64,000 nucleotides of DNA from Steromphala cineraria. Lineage: Eukaryota > Mollusca > Gastropoda > Trochida > Trochidae. Made by a program: the position numbers and the translations under genes. Below are positions 55,294 to 64,000 of this stretch, one piece after another; position 1 is the stretch's first letter; each line of letters begins with the position of its first letter. The stretch lies in assembly GCA_916613615.1 (NCBI GenBank), contig OU744736.1:5234330-5298329 (forward strand), given 5' to 3'. The notes beneath the pieces are model-generated. The model did not search any database and was not told the DNA's origin. It saw only the letters and a list, made by a program, of their open reading frames with translations.

Positions 55294-56486
55294 AGAGTCT
55301 ACAATATGAAGGCACGGAGTTCATATTTGCATTTTGCGAACACAAGAATGGAAGATCAGAACCTTCTCTGAATGTCATGAATTACAACGATGACCCAGTT
55401 CGCGTCAATATTTCCATGCCCAAAGCAGGAGTAATGAAATCCCGTACAATCTTGGTTGTATCATACCTTACATTGAAGCTACCCCAGAAGGCTATTCAAA
55501 CGTTTACTTCAATTGAATACCTAGCAGTTCACATAACGAGTAACAACACAGTTGTTGTCAATGGCTTTAACACTGCTCATTTATCGATTGGGGGATTTCT
55601 TGCTCTACCCGTAAACGAATTAGGAACACAGTATATAACGGTAAACTACTGCCAGATTAATGTCTGCATCATAATGATTGTTGGAACTGTTGACAATACC
55701 AACGTAAACGTTCACTTAGAGTTCGCAGGTGAATTCATAACAGTTTTTAATGCTAAATACAAGAGGGGAGATATTTTACCACTGCTTGTCAACCGATTCC
55801 AAACAGTTCAGCTGCAATCCGGTTACGATTTGAGCGGTACAAGAGTTATCTCTGACTATCCCGTGGCAGTATTTGTTGCCGCTGACTTCACCAACGCGGA
55901 CTTCGGAGAGGGCGTGCAAGGCAAAGATAACATGGTGGAACAACTGATCCCGATTTCAGACTTAGGGACATTTTATTCAGTTCCCAGAATTCCAAATATC
56001 AACGGCTTCTTTAGGCTGAAACTGACTGCACTTTGTGATACCAAAGTAAAGATAACTAATTTCAAAATGATTTCAGTCAAAAAATGGCAACATGTGACCA
56101 TACGACTTCAATCTAATGGGACATACTTGATTAATTCAAATGCGAAGATATTAGTTGCTATTATCATTAACAGTTGGGATTATTATCACAGAGTTGACAG
56201 GTATGGGGATGGTAGTTTTTGTCTTCTTCATCCAGTTGACATGCTAGAAAGTGTGAAGCATATTGGAGACGTGCTTAAAATACGATCCTTTACACCCAGC
56301 GGGAAAGCATCTGTAAGGTTGATGAAAGGGTTGGTGGTTGAAGAAGATGCAAGAACAAACGGACCAGTTACTACTGAAGTTGTTGGTCTCTTCAGACGTG
56401 TGACATACACTACCGCAGTTTATTCTGGTAATGTCTTGATGACTGGATTTGAGGTTGGAACAATGATGAATCTGCCGTTGCACTTT
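55294..56486 (+). CDS. IgGFc-binding-like gene copy 2, exon 2 (main domain)
   Basis: 1193 nt, exactly the length of exon 2 in copy 1, with the same acceptor (GTTTCAG), the same phases and the same donor (GTGAGT at 56487). Fully open, encoding the same IgGFc-binding N-terminal domain: YEGTEFIFAFCEHKNG, GGFLALPVNELGTQY, DILPLLVNRFQTVQLQSGYD, YPVAVFVAADFTNADFGEG, LLHPVDMLESV. The first 55% is about 95% identical to copy 1 in protein, while the last 40% differs at more than a quarter of positions, with one codon lost and one gained. The intact exon argues that the copy is, or was until recently, expressed despite the missing ATG in exon 1. Confidence 0.8.
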
Positions 56487-56520
56487 GTGAGTCATCGTTA
56501 TTTATGTGAGGAATATTTAT

Positions 56521-57511
56521 AGGATATCTAACGAGCTTCCCCTTTCATATCATGTCCCTAGTGAAATAATTTTGCTTTGTCACGAGCCTTGGCGAGTGAC
56601 AAAACAAAATTATTTCACGAGGGACATAAACTTGATATGAAAGGGGAACGAGTTATGTATCCTATTTATTACCAACTTGCATTTCAGACGATTTATTGCT
56701 TTTTTAAATAAATTTTTATTATGCCTATAAAGAGACGAAACAGCGAATGTATATCAAACCACGTCACAGCCTCAAATATTATACTATTACGACGTCAAAT
56801 ATTTACATTTCTAAATTCTACCCTACGTTAATTCATATAGTTTCTGGTGAAATGTAAGCAATAAGCACTTTAGTCATGAACGAAGCGTACATGAAAATAA
56901 AATCTCACTGCGCGAGAACAATCAGAGTTATCTTTCTTTGATCAACGACATGTCATGACGGCCGCCATTTGCCTGTATCTTTTCGTCAAATTGTGTAAAC
57001 AACCGACTTCAAAGTAAGTTTAAGATGCTTATCATTGTTCAAACGCGTTTTGTTTTGAAGAAATGCTGTCTAAAGAATATTCTGTTGTCTTTATATTCTA
57101 TAGATAACAAGCAATGTCTGTCTGTGTCATTTTGGAGCGACATCGATCAAATTAATGAAATTCGGTGATCAAATTGTGCTGAATTTAAACCGTTAACATT
57201 GTGTTTATATGAGCCTTGAGATATATCAAGTAAGATGTTTTTTTGTAATTCTTTTGTCCTCCGATGTATTCCTTAAAAATTCGGTAAGGAAGATTTAAAA
57301 GATTAACTGAAAGTTTGAAGAATGACTCCGACTCACTCAGTGCCATTAGAATTTGTGAATGAAAACACGTTCGTTTTATGAATGAATAAAGTAGTCCGGA
57401 CAATGTCAAAGTTCACCGCAAGCCAATCAAATCACTTTGAGGTGTTATGACCCATATGTGTCATAACAAATTATTATGAAACCCCTTTACAAAGTACCAC
57501 GTGGGTAATAA
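56521..57511 (+). mobile_element. Foldback element in intron 2 of gene copy 2
   Basis: Palindrome 56521-56663 (CCCCTTTCATATCA and GTGAAATAATTTTG in both arms), then TTTATTACC at 56665-56673, then CGTCA-rich phrases (CACGTCAC near 56760, ACGACGTCAAA near 56790). A small hairpin GTTATGACCCATATGTGTCATAAC lies near the right end, which is GTGGGTAATAAT. Intron 2 of copy 1 lacks it: GAATATT is followed directly by AAAACAATTTAACG, against TAAACAATATAACG here. That gives both boundaries to within a few bases. Confidence 0.65.
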
Positions 57512-58009
57512 TTAAACAATATAACGTTGTACCATTTCATTCCTATTGTCATTGTATATCAAATGATATCTTTATTGATGATCAGACCTTTTGTGGCAGA
57601 TAAATTCAGAAAATATATACGCCTTATAAAGAACGCAATCGGTAGAATTTGTCATTGAAATGATAATAAATCTGTAATAGAAACGTTTTTTTTTAAAATA
57701 TCAAATTAGTCCATTACATGAAGGTAAAAGTGACTCTGACTGGTAGGAGTATGCGCAGATATACCCAATAAGGAATATGTGCATCGTAAATATGATTCTT
57801 CTTGAAACTCGTGCTTATCTCATTTTGGCAACTAATCTGTCTTCTAATCTATATACCCTTTAACAGACAATGGTATCGTAATTACGAGTTCATCTCTTTG
57901 GTTGTATAGTCACCAAAAGTGCTTAGAATAAGTCTATAAGAATGACTTACGTTTGTGATATTTTGAATAACATTGTGTCAGAGATTAAACTCTTTTTGTA
58001 TGTTTGCAG

Positions 58010-58138
58010 GTTCCAAATCCACAAAAGGGAAACATCTGTGCCGACAGCGGATGGGTGAGATTCATGTCCAACAGGCAAATTCCCCGAAACACTTTGATTG
58101 CTTATATTCGGACCTTCAGGCTGGCGTGTTGTGTGTAA
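58010..58138 (+). CDS. IgGFc-binding-like gene copy 2, exon 3 (C-terminus)
   Basis: After acceptor TGTATGTTTGCAG, read in phase 0: 42 residues and TAA. It includes NICADSGWVRF, SNRQIPRNTLI and the terminal LACCV. It is one codon shorter than copy 1 but ends at the same aligned position. Conservation of frame, stop and the ICADxxWVRF motif marks it as coding. Intron 2 here is 1523 bp because of the foldback insertion. Confidence 0.75.
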   Translation, partial: VPNPQKGNICADSGWVRFMSNRQIPRNTLIAYIRTFRLACCV

Positions 58139-58179
58139 CACTGCTATCCTACAATGTATATTAACAATTCAATATTCCG

Positions 58180-59030
58180 TTATACCCCAAGGCCCGGTTT
58201 TACGCTGCCATTTGTTGCATATCACAAGTTGCAGGTCACAGGCTGCAGTCAATGATTAAAATAGTATGAACACGCATCAAGCAACAAATACATTTAGTTT
58301 ATTTCCAAACGTTGATAAACGCACACCTGTCTTTTTGTCAATAATACCATGTCTTCAGTACCAATTGATTAAGTGTTGATTGATTGATAAGTATAGGATT
58401 TAGCTCATAGAAATAACTCAACTTGGTCTTATTTTGTTGAAAGATATATCTTAAATCTAATTAAGCCATAAAGATACCATGTCACCACATTATTTGTGAA
58501 GAAGAGCTCTCCCGTTAGGACAGCCAATGGTGAAAACAACACATTAAAAAACAACTCTTTTTAAAGGTTACTTTTGAATATTATTGTCATTTTATGTTTT
58601 TCTATTAAAACATTGCAGTATTGAAATAGACTAATATAGAAAAAGGGAGCTTGAAAGTAATATGAAGTTTATCTATACAATACATCGATATATCATGATA
58701 TTATTTGTATTCAAAACTGAACAGTGATTGTATGTTATATACCGTAAGACCCTTCTTGAAAGCTTTTTGTTTAAAATTCAACTTCAATACTGTAGTAGTA
58801 TTTATTAAACAATTATTTTGTTAAAATTTTATCTTAGTTTATGAAAATAAAATGGAAAATGTTTTAAGTACTCAAACTTGAACTGCAAATAAAAAATATC
58901 TTTCCCCCATTTTAGTGCTGGTTCTGGGGATCGCAAAGTCCTTTCTTGATGTTCTAGATTTGAGAATCTGTGTGTAGGTTCAGATAGACATTGTTTGGAT
59001 TAGAAATGGTTGGTTTTCAATTGGTAAGAC
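58180..59030. other. Non-coding 3' flank of gene copy 2
   Basis: No gene recognised; AT-rich, with AAAATAAAATGG near 58847 as a weak poly(A)-signal candidate. Confidence 0.35.
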
Positions 59031-59095
59031 TTGTTTTACTATCCCTGACACCACTTTATATTTCTACAAAAACGTAAAACATTGCCTTTTAAAGA
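59030..59095 (-). mobile_element. MITE family 1, terminal fragment
   Basis: CCCTGACACCACTTTATATT, then TCTACAAAAACGTAAAACAT and TGCCTTTTAAAG, match the right end of the 39539 copy with substitutions. Only the end is recognisable. Confidence 0.4.
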
Positions 59096-59352
59096 ACTTA
59101 AGCGAAGTTTACAAACGTCAGCTTCTTCTTTTGAAATGATTCTTCCAAGTCATCTCATGAAAACAGTTCTTTTATTACAACATGAAGTGTTGTTATGTAT
59201 ATCTAACACAATATTTTTTTCCTGAGTTTGAAAATAAGATCAATTCCTTCAAATTCTTTGAGAAAATTTGCACATGAAGCGTTCTTAAAATATACACTTA
59301 AACGCTATGATTGCAAATTAGACATTCACGACTGTTGCCTTATAAGGCAAAA

Positions 59353-59800
59353 ACAGTAAACCCTGGTTATTATGACACTGGTTATAATGCCAATCTTGAA
59401 GTAACTCCATGTTTTTGCTAGAACGAATTTCCTGCCCTTATATATCACTGGTGTTTATGCAAAACTGGATATAGTGCCATTTGCTGATCCTTTTTGGAAC
59501 AAAAGTCAGTTATCCCTGACTGAATGAAAATGAAAAGATACTGTATAGGACATTGTTTTACCTAATTAAGGTTAATTGGCATTTGTCAATGCAATTTATA
59601 CTTGGTGCATGTTGCATAGATACTTTGGTTAATAGGTATTAATTACTTGAGTGACATTCTAATTACCTCAAACCGATGGTCAAAATTCATCATTTTTTAA
59701 GTTGCATTTTTTGCCAACATGTTCTAAATGCCTTACCTGGGTGTAATGCCAACATGTTTTCTCTTGGACAAATGGAGGCATTTTAACCAGGTTTAACTGT
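59353..59800 (+). mobile_element. Tigger/pogo-like MITE
   Basis: Termini ACAGTAAACCCTGGTTAT and TTAACCAGGTTTAACTGT are inverted repeats of about 17 bp. Inside, phrases such as GGTTATAATGCCA and TGTAATGCCAACATG recur in both orientations. Such CAGT(T)AAACC(C) ends are typical of Tc1/mariner-group Tigger elements. There is no transposase. It splits the duplicated flank block that continues at 60100. Confidence 0.55.
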
Positions 59801-60099
59801 ACTCTACATATGATGAAGGACTCCGTGTGTTGCGGAATTAACAACACAGAAGAAAATGTTTATCAGACATGCCATTTCAACACTGTAAGATTCGCCTTTG
59901 AACGCGTAAGGACATGTTGCCAACTACATTTCAGGAATCGTGAGAACTCCCTCTGGCCTATAGTGAAGGTTATTGTTTTGAATGTCTGGTAATGTATAAA
60001 TGTTTACGGCAATATTCTACAAAGCATATTTAAGTTAGGTAAAGAAAGAGCCTTACAACCCTTTACATCCAAAACCCTTCAAAACACCTCACAGTTTCA

Positions 60100-60810
60100 A
60101 TAAAGAACGTTGTGCTGATTGCTTGCAGGTTTATGGATATGCAAAATACGAAATTATTCAGTTTGAAAAGAGAATTCCTTTCATCAACGTAAATGTTCCT
60201 TATATTTGAATAGTTTAAATCCTATATGACAAATTTTATAATTTGTTTGACACGCAACACAGAGATCATTGGTATGTGAAAAAGTAAAACTGACGTAAAA
60301 GTTAACATTTTAAATTTGACATGAACTCCTTTGAGAAATAACCTATGAGACGAAAAAGTAACCAGTATTCCCAGTAATATTCAATCAAAAACTTCTTCGA
60401 CTGTGTCTGTCAAAAGTTGTATTCGTCAAATGCTGATATGATGTTACTGTTCTTTGGCCACAAAAAATCGATACCTTTTCTTTTCCTGTAATTAAAGGAC
60501 TTGATGATCAATCAACACATTTATTGGAAATGGAATGATGTTCGTATTGGATGGGGCAGAATGTGACTTGTGTATTTCGTCATGTAATTAGAGCAATTAA
60601 TTAAACAGGTGAAATTAGATGCTATTTTGAATCTTATATTTTGAAAAATGATGCTATTTTGTGGTTTTGATGAGACACCATTTGTGTTTGGAAACGTTTT
60701 GCAGGTAAAAGACAAACAATCTTTTAGTATCCGTTAAGGTCAAAAGTAGATTTTACGTTTCAGGCGACTTTTATAAACAAATTTGCGAAAAAGTTATTGA
60801 ACGAATATTT
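60100..60810. repeat. Segmental-duplication block, downstream flank of copy 2
   Basis: Matches 30960-31450 in its right half and 63570-63960 over most of its length. Shared phrases include CGCAACACAGAGA, AATTTGACA, GTCAAAAGT, TTCGTCAAATG, GGAAATGGAATGA and TTTCGTCATGTAATTAGAGC or near variants. No conserved frame. Confidence 0.6.
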
Positions 60811-60945
60811 TTTAATTGGTTCATGCTTATGTTATTTCATGGTTTTCATTAATTGAGCAATCAAAGCTAAACAAACTTATTGCGTTAGCATGTATTCAAT
60901 CACTTAGGGAATCGGTTATATTGAAACAAAATATCTCTTAACATG

Positions 60946-61250
60946 GAGCACAGTGGTGTAGTGGTTAGCATGCTGACCTCTCACGCCGGAGACCCGGGTT
61001 AGAATCCCGGTGGAGACACCAACAACTTGTGACTTGAGTCTCATCCTGTGGTATGTTCCTGGGCAAGGCACTTCATCTACATTGCGCTCAGTCCACCCAG
61101 CTGTTAAAATGGGTACCTGAAAATTGGATGTACTGACCTACATGGTCGTGATTAGCGCTTAGTAGCAGCTGTGAAAGTACACTCCTTCGGGGTAATAATG
61201 TAGCGCTTTGAGCATGTCTTAGATGTAGTTGGTAAAATAGTAAGTTTTGT
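60946..61250 (+). mobile_element. tRNA-derived SINE
   Basis: The head is tRNA-like with an intact pol III A box TGGTGTAGTGG (60954-60964) and a B box GGTTAGAATCC (60997-61007, one mismatch to GGTTCGANNCC). The anticodon-arm phrase CTCTCAC suggests a tRNA-Glu or tRNA-Asp ancestor. The body carries CCTGGGCAAGGCACTTCAT, then CAGTCCACCCAGCTGT and AAAATGGGTACCTG, a conserved central phrase of animal SINEs, then AGCGCTTTGAGCA. It is not a functional tRNA gene because the acceptor stem does not close. Confidence 0.8.
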
Positions 61251-61259
61251 TTGGATTTG

Positions 61260-61596
61260 ATTGTTTTGCCTGAATCAGAATGATTAATATTTTTGGAAAT
61301 AAATAAATGAACAGTTAAAAATACATGAAAGTTAAATGTTGAAATGAAAAAGACAAACAAATGAAGAATCTATATTACCATTTTGACCCTGGGCAACATA
61401 GACTCATTTCACCTGACCTTACAAAATATGAGGCGCAGCAAAAGGTTCGCACATTCATGCATATTCCTTCGCAAAGGATAAAACGCAAGTTGCCGACCTG
61501 ACTTAAAATAGTAAGTTTGGAAACTGACTTTTTAAGCTTAGTGAGGAAGATGACATTCTAGATGCCGATATATTATATTATGTACTCCATGGTAAG
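61260..61596. other. Non-coding stretch
   Basis: Nothing recognised beyond a possible SINE tail at its left edge. Confidence 0.35.
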
Positions 61597-61826
61597 CACA
61601 AAGCCAAACTCAAAATGATAGCAAAATGAAGATTGAAAAAACAATTACACGACAAGAGAAACAATATTACAGAGATTAAATATTAAACATAATTCATTTT
61701 TTTTTCATTAAACAGTTAAGATAGAACAAACACAACTGAAACAAATCTTTCCACAATGGCCACACTAGCTGTAAAAGGTTAGAGTAGTGCAGTTTGCAAC
61801 CAGGAAGCTATATTTCACTGTGTCCT
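61597..61826 (-). mobile_element. 5'-truncated 3' end of the CR1/Jockey-like LINE
   Basis: Aligns with 41699-41942, the 3' tail of the minus-strand LINE, in the same orientation: GTAAGCACAAAGCCAAACT, GGTTAGAGTAGTGCAG, then AGGAAGCTATATTTCACTGT and GTCC. Only untranslated sequence is present, as expected of a severely 5'-truncated LINE insertion. Confidence 0.7.
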
Positions 61827-61829
61827 TCT

Positions 61830-63569
61830 TAATGGTATAAATACAGCAAAGTTGAACTTAATGGAAGAGAACAGAGCTGATACCATTTGTCATGGTAAGA
61901 TCAAAGAACGAGAGCTAGACAGAAGTCGATGGTTCACATAAACCGTAACCAAGTCGCACACATGTTTATTCTTTAAGTCTGAATTTCCAATAAATGTTTA
62001 GCATCCTCTGAAGGTGAACACGATTATTTACATAAACATAATTATTTAATTATTTAACCCATTTTATATGTTTTAATTTGGCATAAAATTAATTCATCGA
62101 TGATCCTAACCCTTAGTTACATACTGTATTCATTGAATATTTACGTACAATATAGGGTAATACAGCGAAAATATAATTCACATTTCACCAAAACAATGGA
62201 AGTAATCTTCTCACTTCTCAATAAAAATATAATCCAGATTTTCTCACTGCATTGGAAGATTTAAGACTGATAATATTACCTCCCTAATATAGCATGCATT
62301 GCTGAGAATCATTACCATTCATTGGTGTATTAGTTTTTGTCCGCATAGATTTTTCTGTCTATTTCATTATCGATCATAAAGTCATTTTTTTCCATTCCCA
62401 GTTTTCTTCTTTTCCTCAAATTTCCGTTTTAGTGAGTGGATAAGAAACTAACTTGTGCTGCGTTAAGTAATAGTGCAAATTGGCTTGCTGTCAGTAAAGA
62501 TTTCTTTTACGCGATTAATCTAAATTATCTATGTTTTTATAAAATGCCTGACGGAACTGAAGTTAACGCTGATAAGGATAGCTAAAGATTTGTTTTGTAA
62601 GAATATAAATAATTGTTACAAGAATATTAAAAAGCGTAACTTTCTCGAAGCAGTTTTGATAGTTGGTGAGTATTGTGACAATATGTTTTCTCTATTTGAT
62701 CTTTGGAGTCAATGGTGCAGAGGCGAAGTATCTAAGTGGCCATAGTATAACATTGCTAAATTTTCCATTTCATACTATTTTGACTGAAGGTTTGTTTTGA
62801 ATGATATTACCTATTTCTATTCACTTTTTGTCTTCTCTGGTACCTATGAATTTATAAGCTTTTTATTGTCTCTATTTTGAAATTCATTTTTTGGAGTTCC
62901 TGAAACAATTGCACCTAGTAAGCCTTCTTGAAAATATCACCTTAAACCCTTTTACGACATGGTTGCAATATTGAGATCACAGTTCGTAGTGATGCGGCTC
63001 ATTGTTGTTTTTTTTTGGTACATACTTAACATTTTGAAATTGTACTCAGATTACCCGCCCTTGAATCAATATATGAGGAAACCAACCGAATTAAACGGCT
63101 TCGTACAATTAGATTGAAGTAGTTAACATAATCTCATCATTATGATAATTGCCTTCAAAAACTTAGGGAAATACCGTTACAGAGACATACTACATTTGTG
63201 CAGTTATGAAAAACCCTCCTGTGATATGGTACTTTGTTTTGAAAGTAAGCATAAACTGCCATTAAGAGTCAGATAAAATGATCATTGTAAAACCAAGGAG
63301 CCTTTTGTTAGCGATTTCTAAGCTGGATATCAGCCTTTAACAATGTGAGTATGATGATGATTTGAACAGTAATAGTTATTGTTTGATACTTCGTCTTGTA
63401 ATGTGTTATTTCTACGTCAATATAATGAATTGTTTTCAAGAGAGGCTAAGGAACCTAACATCTCTAGAACCCTGCAGCACTTGGTTCGATTAGACATTGG
63501 TTTCTTTGTCAACTCAAATGTACTTATCACCAGTAAAAATGGTATCATCATCAATCATTTTGACACATT
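61830..63569. other. Non-coding stretch
   Basis: 62150-62260 is a relative of the left part of 54478-55265. An open frame of 77 codons near 63379-63612 is unrecognised. No other feature seen. Confidence 0.35.
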
Positions 63570-63960
63570 TGAGTTTAGCACGCAACACAGAGAACATGAC
63601 ACGGGAAAATAAAACTGGTTAGCATTTGAAATTTGACACGAATCCCTTGGAGATAATATTTGTCAAATAAACTTGGACTCGAAAAAGTTGACAATAGTCC
63701 CAGTGTGAACTCACCAGTTTGTTTCTCAAGGGCAGTTGTCAAAAGTAGGCTTCGTCAAATGTTCACAAAATTGATCTGTTCTTATGAATCACAGAATCGA
63801 TGCTTATTCTTTTCCTTTAATTATAGGGCTTGACATTTCATCAAAACTAGAAATTGGAAATGGAATGAGGTTTGTATTAGATAAGACAGCAGGTGATCTA
63901 TTTCGTTATGTAATAAGAATTTCTTTACACAGACGAAATGAGGTGCTAATTCAAAAATTC
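63570..63960. repeat. Third copy of the downstream-flank block
   Basis: Parallels 60240-60640: GCACGCAACACAGAGAACAT, AATTTGACACGAATCC, GTCAAAAGTAGGCTTCGTCA, TTCTTTTCCTTTAATTATAG, GAAATGGAATGAGGTTTGTA and TTTCGTTATGTAATAAGA. It suggests that another duplicated unit starts or ends at the window edge. Confidence 0.6.
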
Positions 63961-64000
63961 ACTTCTTTCAGATAGAAGACGTAAATTTAAAAATTTGAAG

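Noticed and set aside
60950..61020. Functional tRNA gene
   Set aside because: The A and B boxes are present, but the B box is altered, the acceptor stem does not pair, and a SINE body follows.

Overview
The window looks like animal (metazoan) nuclear DNA, most likely from a mollusc, perhaps a bivalve. It is AT-rich, has GT-AG introns, carries no bacterial-style operons, and is packed with LINEs, a Penelope-like element, a tRNA-derived SINE, MITEs and foldback elements. The protein families present (a single PAN/apple domain, stand-alone IgGFc-binding N-terminal domains) are commonly expanded in molluscs. The taxon is an inference; no sequence here fixes the species.

Host genes are few. A minus-strand PAN-domain exon lies at 1333-1731. 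Two paralogous plus-strand genes encode IgGFc-binding-protein N-terminal-domain proteins. Copy 1 has exons at 22932-22977, 23573-24765 and 25505-25636. Copy 2 has exons at 49196-49241, 55294-56486 and 58010-58138. Introns fall at the same places and phases (phase 1, then phase 0) and both end shortly after a conserved Cys-Cys pair. Copy 1 is open throughout. Copy 2 is open in exons 2 and 3, but its first exon has ATA where copy 1 has ATG. Flanking DNA is also paralogous in blocks (4.4-7.0 kb with 46.7-48.4 kb; 22.3-25.7 kb with 48.6-58.2 kb; 30.9-31.4 kb with 59.2-60.8 kb, plus a third partial block at 63.6-64.0 kb). The locus is therefore a tandem segmental duplication that probably continues to the right.

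The rest is mobile DNA, often nested. From left to right: a degraded Penelope-like element (4.9-5.9 kb); foldback elements at 0.95-1.3, 7.0-7.9 and 9.1-9.4 kb; a minus-strand Tx1/L1-like LINE split into 8.8-11.7 and 22.0-22.3 kb by a 10.3-kb block; that block (11.70-22.02 kb), built from one hairpin-headed repeat family and including three near-identical 1.58-kb tandem units plus a partial fourth; a second Tx1-like LINE remnant (28.2-29.3 kb); two GC-rich GATCGCGGTCAACC-type satellites (31.5 and 40.3 kb); a minus-strand CR1/Jockey-like LINE (41.6-46.2 kb) interrupted by a 1.2-kb hairpin element; a plus-strand CR1-like LINE (50.8-54.5 kb) sitting in intron 1 of the second gene; a foldback element in its intron 2 (56.5-57.5 kb); a Tigger-like MITE (59.4-59.8 kb) and a tRNA-derived SINE (60.95-61.25 kb).

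Two structural signals stand out. First, a foldback architecture recurs: a 80-160 bp palindrome, then a TTTATTACC junction, then a cluster of TGACGTCA (CRE-type) palindromes. The palindrome sequences differ between elements. Second, the 10.3-kb repeat array cleanly bisects a LINE reading frame, so its boundaries can be read to within a few bases. All coding calls rest on reading translations by eye; no database search was run.
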